From Kribbella jejuensis (lineage in GTDB: Bacteria > Actinomycetota > Actinomycetes > Propionibacteriales > Kribbellaceae), in the NCBI RefSeq assembly GCF_006715085.1, contig NZ_VFMM01000002.1:868001-932000 (forward strand): a stretch of 64,000 nt of DNA. The letters are read 5' to 3'. The notes beneath the pieces are model-generated. The model was not told the DNA's origin, ran no database searches, and was given only the letters and a program-made list of their open reading frames with translations. Shown piece after piece: positions 51,206-58,479 of the stretch (positions within the stretch are counted from its first letter, which is position 1; each line of letters starts with the position of its first letter). Made by a program: the position numbers and the translations under genes.

Positions 51206-51922
51206 ATGGCCCGTATCGATGGACGTACAGCTGACCAGCTCCGACCGGTGACCGTGACCAGGAACTGGCTCGACCACGCCGAGGGTTCGGTGCTGGTCGA
51301 GTTCGGGCGGACCCGGGTGCTGTGTGCGGCGAGCGTCACCGAGGGCGTGCCGCGCTGGCGCAAGGGCTCCGGCCTCGGCTGGGTCAGCGCGGAGTACTCG
51401 ATGCTCCCGCGGGCCACCAACACCCGGTCGGACCGCGAGTCGGTGAAGGGCAAGATCGGTGGCCGTACCCACGAGATCTCCCGGCTGATCGGCCGGTCGC
51501 TGCGGGCCGTGATCGACTACAAGGCGCTCGGCGAGAACACCATCCTGCTCGACTGCGACGTACTGCAGGCCGACGGCGGCACCCGGACCGCCGCGATCAC
51601 CGGCGCGTACGTCGCACTCGTGGACGCGGTGTCCTGGCTGCGCGAGCGGAAGCTGCTGAAGAGCGAGCCGCTGACCGGATCGGTGTCCGCGGTGTCGGTC
51701 GGGATCATCGACGGTACGCCGATGCTCGACCTCTGCTACGAAGAGGACGTCCGGGCCGAGACCGATATGAACCTGGTGATCACCGGCGACGGGAAGTTCA
51801 TCGAGGTCCAGGGAACCGCCGAGGGTGCGCCGTTCGACCGCGCCGAGCTGGACAGCCTGCTTTCGTTGGGTATCTCGGGCTGTGCCGAGTTGGCCAAGCT
51901 GCAGCAGGAGGCGCTGGCGTGA
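51206..51922 (+). CDS. rph: Ribonuclease PH
   Basis: 238 aa. Phosphorolytic 3'-end trimming of tRNA. MARIDGRTADQLRPVTVTRN, GSVLVEFGRTRVLCAASV, ATNTRSDRE, GRTHEISRLIGRSLRAVID, DCDVLQADGGTRTAAITGA and DLCYEEDVRAETDMNLV are the family blocks, including the phosphate-binding Arg residues. The GTGA overlap with rdgB (51919-51922) shows coupling. Same order as Rv1340-Rv1341. Confidence 0.97.
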   Translation: MARIDGRTADQLRPVTVTRNWLDHAEGSVLVEFGRTRVLCAASVTEGVPRWRKGSGLGWVSAEYSMLPRATNTRSDRESVKGKIGGRTHEISRLIGRSLRAVIDYKALGENTILLDCDVLQADGGTRTAAITGAYVALVDAVSWLRERKLLKSEPLTGSVSAVSVGIIDGTPMLDLCYEEDVRAETDMNLVITGDGKFIEVQGTAEGAPFDRAELDSLLSLGISGCAELAKLQQEALA

Positions 51923-52524
51923 CCCGCGTACTGCTCGCGTCGAACAACAAGAAGAAGCTCGAGGAGCTGCGGCGGATCCTGACGCCGATCGTGCCCGGGA
52001 TCGAGGTGCTCGGGCTCGGCGACGTACCGCCGTACCCGGAACCGGCCGAGACCGAGCCGACCTTCGAGGGGAATGCGCTGCTCAAGGCGCACGCCGCGCT
52101 GGAGGCGACCGGACTGCCGTCGATCGCCGACGACAGCGGCATCTGCGTCGACGCGCTGAACGGGATGCCGGGGGTGCTGTCGGCGCGCTGGTCGGGTCCG
52201 GCGAAGGACAACCACGCCAACAACCTGCTCTTGCTCGGTCAGTTGGAGGACGTGCCGGACGAGCGGCGCGGGGCGTCGTTCGTGGCGGCGGTAGCGTTCG
52301 TCCGGCCGGACGGGCCGGACGAGCTGGTCCTCGGGGAGATGCGCGGGTCGGTGATCCGGGAGCTGCGCGGCACCGGCGGATTCGGGTACGACGTACTGTT
52401 CCAGGCCGAGGGGTACGACCGGACGACGGCCGAGCTGTCGGTCGAGGAGAAGGACGCGATCAGCCACCGGGGCAAGGCGCTGCGCGCGCTGGCCCCGATC
52501 GTCGCGAAGGCGTTGGGGAGTTAG
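51919..52524 (+). CDS. rdgB: Non-canonical purine NTP pyrophosphatase (RdgB/HAM1)
   Basis: 201 aa, GTG start overlapping rph. Removes ITP, XTP and dITP. LLASNNKKKLEELRRIL, ETEPTFEGNALLKAHAA, IADDSGICVDALNGMPGVLSA, GTGGFGYDVLFQ and ISHRGKALRAL are diagnostic, with the catalytic Lys and Asp/Glu residues. Confidence 0.97.
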   Translation: MTRVLLASNNKKKLEELRRILTPIVPGIEVLGLGDVPPYPEPAETEPTFEGNALLKAHAALEATGLPSIADDSGICVDALNGMPGVLSARWSGPAKDNHANNLLLLGQLEDVPDERRGASFVAAVAFVRPDGPDELVLGEMRGSVIRELRGTGGFGYDVLFQAEGYDRTTAELSVEEKDAISHRGKALRALAPIVAKALGS

Positions 52525-52526
52525 AG

Positions 52527-53120
52527 ATGTTGTTCGCGGGTTCAGATCGCGACGGGGTCGCGTCCGGGAAGATCACCGTCGCCTATCGGCGGTGGGCCGA
52601 GCCGCGGGTCGTCGAGGGCCGTGTGTACCGGACGAACGCGGGGCGGATCGAGATCGACAGCATCCGGCAGGTGAATCCGGAGCTGATCGCCGACACCGAC
52701 GCCGACCTGGCGCTGGCCGACCGGCAGAACGCCCGGGACGTCCGGCGGCGGCTGCGGGGCGACGAGTCGTTGCCGACGTTCCTGATCCGCTTCCATCTGG
52801 TCGAAGGGCCGGACCCGCGCGACGAGCTGGCCACCCAGACGTCACTGTCCGAGGCCGAGCTCGCCGACCTGCAGGAACGCCTGGACCGGTTCGACCAGCT
52901 CAGCAACCACGGGCCCTGGACCTTGCAGACCCTGCAGCTGATCGAGACCACACCGGCTGTCCGCGCTGCGGAGCTGGCCGCGTCGGTCGGGCGGGAGACC
53001 GCGCCGTTCAAGCTCGACGTACGGAAGTTGAAGAACCTTGGGCTGACCTACAGTCTTGAGGTCGGGTACCGGATCACGCCGCGGGGTGCGGCGTACCTGG
53101 ACGCGACTAGGAGCGAGTGA
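52527..53120 (+). CDS. ASCH-domain protein with C-terminal winged-helix-like part
   Basis: 197 aa, 2 bp after rdgB. Residues 1-95 fit the ASCH fold (SGKITVAYRRWAEPRVVEGR, RIEIDSIRQV), a PUA-like beta barrel that binds RNA or nucleotides. The second half (about 130-197) looks like a winged helix with RETAPFKLDVRKLKNLGLTYS and YRITPRGAAYL. Role unknown. Translational linkage to rdgB is likely. The 3' end overlaps the convergent gene by 14 bp. Confidence 0.8.
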   Translation: MLFAGSDRDGVASGKITVAYRRWAEPRVVEGRVYRTNAGRIEIDSIRQVNPELIADTDADLALADRQNARDVRRRLRGDESLPTFLIRFHLVEGPDPRDELATQTSLSEAELADLQERLDRFDQLSNHGPWTLQTLQLIETTPAVRAAELAASVGRETAPFKLDVRKLKNLGLTYSLEVGYRITPRGAAYLDATRSE

Positions 53121-53673
53121 GGCCGAGCGTCGCGATCAGGTCCTCGTGCAGCTCGAACCAGACGCGATGGCAGGAGTCGACGTCGCTCCGGTCCACCCAT
53201 TTGTGCTCGAGCGCGTTCGAGAACCGCACGTCGTACCCCTTGAACCGGTGCGGCAGCTTGGCGTTGATCGGGCCGAGCGCCTTGGCCAGTGCTTTGAGCT
53301 CATGCAGTACGCCGGCGTCCCAGGCGGGATCGTCGTGATCGTTGGCCGCCAGCGGATCGTGGGCGGTCGGTTTCAGTTGCCAGTCGGTGCAGGCCTGCTG
53401 CAGAAGGGCATTCAGCGGCAGAAACTCGTCGTACACCTCCTGCACGATCTCTTGTCCGCCCTCTGACTTGAGCAGGCGCTCGTTCTCCGCGCGGCCTTCG
53501 TCCGTGAGTGACCAGCCGGACGTGCCGGCGAAACTGCTGTACGTCGTCCACCCGCGCGCCTCGGCCTGTCTCAGCGCGGCTTTCGTCTCCTCCGGGTTGA
53601 GGCTGAACCGCTTCGCGACCGCCGGGGTATCGGCGAACCCGAGCAGCCGCACCGCGTGCAGCACGAGCAACAT
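53107..53673 (-). CDS. Winged-helix-like protein, partner of phosphotransferase unit
   Basis: 188 aa, ATG 53673 sharing one base with the stop of the preceding gene (TGATG). N-terminal 70 residues look like a winged helix: LLVLHAVRLLGFADTPAVAKR, NPEETKAALRQAEARGWTTY and GWSLTDEGRAENERLL. The remaining 120 residues are helical and charged (EVYDEFLPLNALLQQACTDW, ELKALAKALGPINAKLPHRFKGYDVRF), not recognised. An in-frame Gly-rich extension upstream is non-coding shadow. With the HTH gene it faces the phosphotransferase gene across 14-bp repeats, hence a regulatory or target role is possible. Confidence 0.82.
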   Translation of the reverse strand: MLLVLHAVRLLGFADTPAVAKRFSLNPEETKAALRQAEARGWTTYSSFAGTSGWSLTDEGRAENERLLKSEGGQEIVQEVYDEFLPLNALLQQACTDWQLKPTAHDPLAANDHDDPAWDAGVLHELKALAKALGPINAKLPHRFKGYDVRFSNALEHKWVDRSDVDSCHRVWFELHEDLIATLGLTRS

Positions 53674-54050
53674 CACGACACCCCGTCCTGCCGCGCCGCG
53701 AGCCGGTTGAACCGCTGCTGACAAGCCTGCGGCGAGCTGAACCCCATCGCCTCCGCCATCTCCGCCCAGGTCAGCCCCGAACTCCTTGCCATGAACAACA
53801 ACCCCGCCTCGACCTCGTCCACCTCGGCACGTGCTGCCGGCAACAAAGCCAACGCCGCCAGCAGCTCCTCCGCGGTCAACTCGGAGGCTCGCCAGGCCGC
53901 GAACTGCGTGAAATCCACCGCCGACAAGGGAATCGGCGCCGGCCGCCACGGTCGTCGTGGCAACTGCTTCGCGCCCTTCGCCAGCAACCGTTCCCGAGCG
54001 TCCCGCTCCCGCTCCGCCTGCTCCTGATCCGCATCATGCTTTCGCCGCAT
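53673..54050 (-). CDS. Small helix-turn-helix protein
   Basis: 125 aa from ATG 54050; in-frame starts at 54068 (ATG) and 54074 (TTG) are also possible. N-terminal highly charged segment (RRKHDADQEQAERERDARER), a middle segment LSAVDFTQFAAWRASELTAEELLAALALL, and a C-terminal HTH (ARSSGLTWAEMAEAMGFSSPQACQQRFNRL). Its stop overlaps the next gene by one base. The intergenic 14-bp repeats are the natural candidate operator. Confidence 0.82.
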   Translation of the reverse strand: MRRKHDADQEQAERERDARERLLAKGAKQLPRRPWRPAPIPLSAVDFTQFAAWRASELTAEELLAALALLPAARAEVDEVEAGLLFMARSSGLTWAEMAEAMGFSSPQACQQRFNRLAARQDGVS

Positions 54051-54077
54051 CGTTCTACGGTCCACCATCAACAAACC

Positions 54078-54113
54078 GTTGTCAACGTTCTGTTGTCAAC
54101 GTTTCGTTGATAA
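54078..54113. repeat. Tandem 14-bp repeats GTTGTCAACGTT in divergent promoter
   Basis: GTTGTCAACGTT at 54078-54089 and 54092-54103, and a diverged third unit GTTGATAA at 54106-54113, all with a 14-bp period. The unit itself contains GTTGTCAAC, near-palindromic. They fill the space between the HTH gene and the phosphotransferase gene, just 10 bp before the latter's ATG. Confidence 0.8.
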
Positions 54114-54122
54114 GCTGTCTCG

Positions 54123-55421
54123 ATGCTGATCCCTTTGGTCGCAGCCACCTCGGCCACCTGCGGCCACAAAGCCTCCGCCTTGGCCGCCCTACTCCAGGCA
54201 GGCCTCCCGGTTCCCGACGGTGTCGTGATCCCGTTCTCGGCGGCTTCGGGTGCGCGGCCTGGTGGGGTCGAGGTGGATGAACTCCGGCGGTGGTTGGTGG
54301 AGATGGGCGACCCGGTGGTTGCTGTTCGGTCGTCGGCTTCGGACGAGGACGGCGGAGGAGTCTCGGCGGCAGGGCGGTACGACAGCTTTCTCGGCGTGCA
54401 GGGTCTCGATGCTGTCGTCGACGCCGTACGAGCGTGTCGGGCTTCGCTGTGGTCCGCGCGCGCGACCGCGTACCGCAAGGCACCTGGCGAACCCTCAATG
54501 GCGGTGATCGTCCAGCTGCAGGTCGACGCGGACGTATCCGGCGTGATGTTCACGCCGACGAGCCCCAGCGCCCCGACCCTGATCGAGTCTTCCTGGGGAC
54601 TAGGCCCGACCGTCGTAGAAGGCCGCCAAACCCCCGACCGCTACCAGGTCCTGGGCGACACCGTCACCAGCACCATCGCCGACAAGCCCACGTCGCTGAC
54701 GGTCACCGGCCCAACCCCGGTCCCCACCGCCAAACGCCGCACCCCAACCCTCACCACCGCAACCGCCCACCACCTCGCCGCCTTGGCCCACCAAACAGCC
54801 ACCCTCTTCGGCACCCCCCAAGACATCGAATGGGCCATCGCCGACACCAAAACCTGGCTCCTACAATCCCGCCCCATCACAGCCCACCCCCCAACCCCCA
54901 CCAAACCACCGAACGTGCACGCCGTGACCTCTTCCACCCCGACCGCACCACCCACCTGCCCCGCACCCCCGCAACCACCCACCGTCCCAGCGGCCGCCAC
55001 GCTGACGAAGCCCCCGCAAACGCCCACCGGCCCCTGGGCGGCCGGCACGCTCACCGAGCCCCCGCAGGCACCCACCGGCTCCCGCGCCGCCGTGCTCACC
55101 GGCATCTCCGCCAGCCAGGGCACCGCGACCGGCCCGGCTCGGATCGTCCGTGGTCCGGCCGACTTCCTCGACGTCCACCCAGGCGACATCCTCGTCTGCC
55201 CCCACACGGACCCGGCCTGGACTCCACTCCTGGCCATCGCAGCCGGCGTCATCACCGAGTCCGGCGGCGTCCTCTCGCACGCCGCCATCGTCGCCCGCGA
55301 ACAATCCATCCCAGCCGTAGTAGCCGTCCCGCAAGCCACCACCCGAATCCCCGCCGGCGCCCACATCACCCTCAACGGCACCACCGGCGCCGTACACGTC
55401 AAGCGCGCCGAACAAACCTGA
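54123..55421 (+). CDS. Two-domain PEP-synthase-like phosphotransferase (ATP-grasp plus phosphohistidine domain)
   Basis: 432 aa. The N-terminal PPDK/PEP-synthase ATP-binding domain (about 1-258) has AVRSSASDEDGGGVSAAGRYDSFLG, ASLWSARATAYR, IVQLQVDADVSGVMFTPTSP, and DIEWAIADTKTWLLQSRPIT at its end. A Pro/Thr-rich linker (about 259-325) with related KPPQTPTGPWAAGTL-like units joins it to a phosphohistidine swivel domain (about 326-425) with H386 in GGVLSHAAIVARE. Rifampin phosphotransferase and PEP synthase carry a third, substrate domain; it is absent here. The acceptor would have to be another protein or a small molecule bound in trans. The coding strand switches from G-rich to C/A-rich near 54590. 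Confidence 0.88.
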   Translation: MLIPLVAATSATCGHKASALAALLQAGLPVPDGVVIPFSAASGARPGGVEVDELRRWLVEMGDPVVAVRSSASDEDGGGVSAAGRYDSFLGVQGLDAVVDAVRACRASLWSARATAYRKAPGEPSMAVIVQLQVDADVSGVMFTPTSPSAPTLIESSWGLGPTVVEGRQTPDRYQVLGDTVTSTIADKPTSLTVTGPTPVPTAKRRTPTLTTATAHHLAALAHQTATLFGTPQDIEWAIADTKTWLLQSRPITAHPPTPTKPPNVHAVTSSTPTAPPTCPAPPQPPTVPAAATLTKPPQTPTGPWAAGTLTEPPQAPTGSRAAVLTGISASQGTATGPARIVRGPADFLDVHPGDILVCPHTDPAWTPLLAIAAGVITESGGVLSHAAIVAREQSIPAVVAVPQATTRIPAGAHITLNGTTGAVHVKRAEQT

Positions 55422-55566
55422 GATACACCGCGAGAAACACCAGCACGATCCCCACGTTCACGAACAACCGCGGCCAGAACTCGTGCCGAAAGAACAACAG
55501 ATCGACAGCGACCACGACCCCCACCATCGCAGCCACCAAGAGACCGGCACCAGCCTGTCTTCCCAT
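55399..55566 (-). CDS. Small two-helix membrane protein
   Basis: 55 aa from ATG 55566: MGRQAGAGLLVAAMVGVVVA begins a first helix (about 6-25), then FFRHEFWPRLFVNVGIVLVF leads into a second one (about 35-50). Charged ends RFVRRA fit a positive-inside topology. It overlaps the end of the phosphotransferase gene by 23 bp. The region is C/A-rich on the opposite strand, so a chance frame is possible. Confidence 0.5.
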   Translation of the reverse strand: MGRQAGAGLLVAAMVGVVVAVDLLFFRHEFWPRLFVNVGIVLVFLAVYLRFVRRA

Positions 55567-55686
55567 ACCTCCGAGCGTACTCCGCTCAAACGCGTGCGGA
55601 TTTCGGTCTAGGCAGCAAGCACTACTTAGCGTTACTGTCGTGCGTGGATCCCGAGGGGGGCTCGGGGACCGGGGGAGGGAATCACC

Positions 55687-56283
55687 ATGTCTCAGCAGTA
55701 TCCGCAGTACACGAACGGTCCGGGTCAGCAGTTCCAGCCCGGCCAAGGGCCCGGTCCGAGTCCGCAGTTCAATGCGCCATTCGATCCGCAGTACCCGCAG
55801 CCGCAACCGCCGCCGAGGAAGCCGCGGCGCTGGGTGCCGTGGGTTGTTGCTGCCGGCACCTTCCTGCTCGGACTGATTATCGGTACGGCAGGCCACAACG
55901 ACAATGGATCACCGTCCGCCAGTGCCGGAGCGCCGCAACCGACCGTCACGAAGACGGTCCCCGGACCGGCCGGAGCCACCGTCGCCGGGCCGACTGTCAC
56001 GCAGACCGTGCCCGGGCCGGTCAGGACCGTGACGGCACCGCCGCCCGGTCCGAAGGCGGCGATCACCGAGGATGGCGTGTTCCTGGTCGGCACCGATATC
56101 AAGCCAGGCACCTACCGCAACGGCAACGAAGGCGACTGCTACTGGGCCCGACTCAACAGCACCAACGGCGACTTCGACGCCATCATCGCGAACGGCAACG
56201 GCGGCAACCAGGTGATCACCATCAAGAAGACCGACAAAGCCTTCGAAACCCGCCGCTGCGGCTCCTGGACAAAGATCAGCTGA
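55687..56283 (+). CDS. Pro/Gln-rich single-pass membrane protein with extracellular domain
   Basis: 198 aa. Cytoplasmic Pro/Gln/Tyr-rich tail (1-42), Arg/Lys cluster PPPRKPRRW, one membrane helix (about 48-66, WVPWVVAAGTFLLGLIIGTA), Pro/Thr/Val spacer with VTKTVPGP / VTQTVPGP units, and a C-terminal domain of about 70 residues beginning ITEDGVFLVGTDIKPGTYR with paired Cys (DCYWAR, RRCGSW). This C-terminal domain is common at the end of exported actinobacterial proteins; role unknown. A Gln/Pro tail of this sort is also found in proteins of the divisome or secretion apparatus, but no link is shown. Confidence 0.82.
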   Translation: MSQQYPQYTNGPGQQFQPGQGPGPSPQFNAPFDPQYPQPQPPPRKPRRWVPWVVAAGTFLLGLIIGTAGHNDNGSPSASAGAPQPTVTKTVPGPAGATVAGPTVTQTVPGPVRTVTAPPPGPKAAITEDGVFLVGTDIKPGTYRNGNEGDCYWARLNSTNGDFDAIIANGNGGNQVITIKKTDKAFETRRCGSWTKIS

Positions 56284-56313
56284 CGGTACCTCGAGCCGAG
56301 TGAGGGGAGAACA

Positions 56314-56631
56314 ATGTCGAGTTCGATGGCAGCAGGCGCCCGGGTCGCGCTGGCGATCGGGGTGATCAAGTGGGTGTTGATCGCAGTGGCGATCATTGCG
56401 GCCGGTATGGCCATCTTGCTTCCACTCCTGGATCCCACGACCGACTACACCCTTGCGGTGGGAATCGCATCCGCTGTCGGATGCCTGGTGTGGATCCTGT
56501 TCATCTGGGTGCTGTTCGGCTGGTTCGAGCACACCCTGACCGCGCTGGTCACCATCGCACGGAACACCACACCACAGTTTCCCGTGACGTACGACGTACC
56601 ACCGGCGTCGTACGACCAGCCGCGAAGCTGA
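56314..56631 (+). CDS. Small membrane protein (unknown)
   Basis: 105 aa. Two to three hydrophobic segments: LAIGVIKWVLIAVAIIAAGMA (about 12-34), and LAVGIASAVGCLVWILFIWVLFGWFEHTL (about 47-72). The tail contains PQFPVTYDVPPASYDQPRS. An AGGGGAG site precedes the ATG. Located 30 bp after the single-pass protein gene, probably same transcript. Not recognised. Confidence 0.75.
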   Translation: MSSSMAAGARVALAIGVIKWVLIAVAIIAAGMAILLPLLDPTTDYTLAVGIASAVGCLVWILFIWVLFGWFEHTLTALVTIARNTTPQFPVTYDVPPASYDQPRS

Positions 56632-56666
56632 CGGCGGTGACCACAGCGACACTCATCGCGGCCACT

Positions 56667-58238
56667 TCATGATCCGGCCGGTGGTTGGGGTCTGCCGCCA
56701 TCGGTTCGGCGGTGTGGGCATGGGTGCGTGCCGGTGTGGTCGACGTGGAAGCGGAATCCGTGGGGGCTGGTCCATTCGATCGCTCCGCCGGGCAGGCGTC
56801 TGTTACGCCATCCGCCGAAGGTCTTGGCGCGATGGTGGAGTCGTCCTTGCGGTATGAGGTTGTCGACGCTGGTCTGCCTCGGTCGATCTGGTGGACCGGG
56901 CTGGGCGTGGTCGTACGGCGTGATGTGGTCCTGATCCATCGAGGCGGTGGCCTCCGCCCCGCTGTACGGGAACATGTCGACGGGATGCCGGAGCCGTACA
57001 CGTTCGCGGATCCGATCCGGGATCTCGTAGCTGTGGACGCTGACCTGGTCCTGGAGGTCGATGACCGGTTTGACAACGACCTGCTCGTGGCCGAGGAGCT
57101 CGGTCAACTGGCTGGCGAGCAGGGGGCCGAGTTCCTCGACTCGAAGCACGCCGGTGCCCGTGGCGAGGGTCTTGTCGGTCAGGTGCACGTACAGCGTGTG
57201 CCGCCCGCGCCGCCCTGAACCCGTGCCGGATCCGTTGCTGTAGGCATCTTGCTTGATGGCGGCCAGCCTCGCCTGCAGTGTGGCTGCCAGTGCGAGACGA
57301 GTGAACCGCTCGCCGTCATGCTCCTCGCCCGCATCCTCAGACACGGCACCTTGCTCCGGGTCCGGCATTGGTCGCATCGGATCGGCGGCCTGAGTTGGTC
57401 CTACCGGTTCGGCGGTGGGGTGTGCCGGTTGGGACTGTTGCCTGCGGGCCTCGTGTCGGGCGAGGTAACGGGCTACTTCGAGGAGGTTGTGAGCGGCTTC
57501 GGGGTCTGCGATCCAGCCGATCGCCTTGGCACGGCGCTGATTCAGGGAGTCGGTGTCGCCGAGGAGGTTCAACGCGCGGGCGAGTTCGTCGATGGTGGCA
57601 TCGAACCGGATCACGTCGCCGGTCGCCGCTCGGACCCAGATCCGCTTTGTGCCGTGATCGTCACTCGGGTCGGAGTGGGTGACGAACACACCGCGCTGCT
57701 TGGCCGCAGCCTCAGCGTCGGCCTGTGCCTTCTCGGGATCGGCCTGCCACACCGCGGCGGTGACGATCTTCTTCAACGCGCCCTGGGTCACGGTGTTCAC
57801 GATGCCGGCGACGCGGCGGTCGACGATGGCGGCCGCCTCGGGCGACAGTGACAGGCAGGCACGGGCGATACTGCGTGCCTTCCAGGACAACGCCGAGCCG
57901 TTGAGGACCGCGGCCCACACGCGCGGCAAGCGGTGGCGCAGCGCAAGGGCTTCGCCGATGAGCGACGAGGCTGCGCCACTGGACATACCGAGCACGGCAC
58001 CGAGCTCGATCGGGGCGAACTCAGCCACGCCGGGACAGCCTTCACCGCCGTACACCTGCAGACGTTCGTAGCCGGGCAGCGGTCCGCCGTGGTCCGATTC
58101 GACCACCGCGTTCCGGTCGGCGAACGCCAACGCGGCGCGTAGGACGCCGACCGCGGCACGTTCTTGCTCCTGGACGTACTCGGCCGCCACGGCGAGCAGT
58201 GCCGTGGTGTCGAGGTCATCCAAGTCGCAATCGAACAT
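56667..58238 (-). CDS. DUF222/HNH endonuclease (13E12 repeat family)
   Basis: 523 aa. N-terminal DUF222 domain (about 1-330, with FAPIELGAVLGMSSGAASSLI, TQGALKKIVTAAVWQADPEKA, RAKAIGWIADPEAAHNLLEV) and a C-terminal HNH nuclease: DQDHITPYDHAQ, TSVDNLIPQGRLHHRAKTFGGW. In mycobacteria these are the 13E12 repeats, which are mobile-type, multicopy, and often under LexA control. The start codon here lies in a LexA-like palindrome (58231-58246). Confidence 0.94.
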   Translation of the reverse strand: MFDCDLDDLDTTALLAVAAEYVQEQERAAVGVLRAALAFADRNAVVESDHGGPLPGYERLQVYGGEGCPGVAEFAPIELGAVLGMSSGAASSLIGEALALRHRLPRVWAAVLNGSALSWKARSIARACLSLSPEAAAIVDRRVAGIVNTVTQGALKKIVTAAVWQADPEKAQADAEAAAKQRGVFVTHSDPSDDHGTKRIWVRAATGDVIRFDATIDELARALNLLGDTDSLNQRRAKAIGWIADPEAAHNLLEVARYLARHEARRQQSQPAHPTAEPVGPTQAADPMRPMPDPEQGAVSEDAGEEHDGERFTRLALAATLQARLAAIKQDAYSNGSGTGSGRRGRHTLYVHLTDKTLATGTGVLRVEELGPLLASQLTELLGHEQVVVKPVIDLQDQVSVHSYEIPDRIRERVRLRHPVDMFPYSGAEATASMDQDHITPYDHAQPGPPDRPRQTSVDNLIPQGRLHHRAKTFGGWRNRRLPGGAIEWTSPHGFRFHVDHTGTHPCPHRRTDGGRPQPPAGS

Positions 58239-58246
58239 GTGCTCGA
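58231..58246 (-). promoter_or_regulatory. LexA-like SOS box overlapping the DUF222/HNH start codon
   Basis: TCGAACATGTGCTCGA; the actinobacterial SOS box is TCGAAC-N4-GTTCGA, so there is one mismatch. The ATG (58236-58238, minus strand) lies within the box. Mycobacterial 13E12 family genes are known to carry such boxes. LexA binding would block both transcription and start access. Confidence 0.7.
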
Positions 58247-58479
58247 TTATAGTGTGACGAAATGGTCACGGGCAAATCGGAGATGAGCCCAGATCCCTTG
58301 AAGACAAGAGGAATCGGCGTACGGTTGGTCAGCCGCAGCAGCTGGACGGTTTTGATCGTGTCGTGCTCGATGACGGTCGGCAGTCCGCCTGTGAGCCCGG
58401 CCGCCAGGCCTCGGTCTGCGGAGATTTCGACGGCTTGCGGGGTCGGTTCCGCAGCCGGCGCCGGTTTCGTGCGCGTTGT

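Noticed and set aside
53674..53949. Gly-rich in-frame extension before the 188-aa winged-helix-like protein
   Set aside because: It overlaps the HTH gene in another frame, is low-complexity Gly/Val, and the ATG at 53673 gives a typical coupled start.
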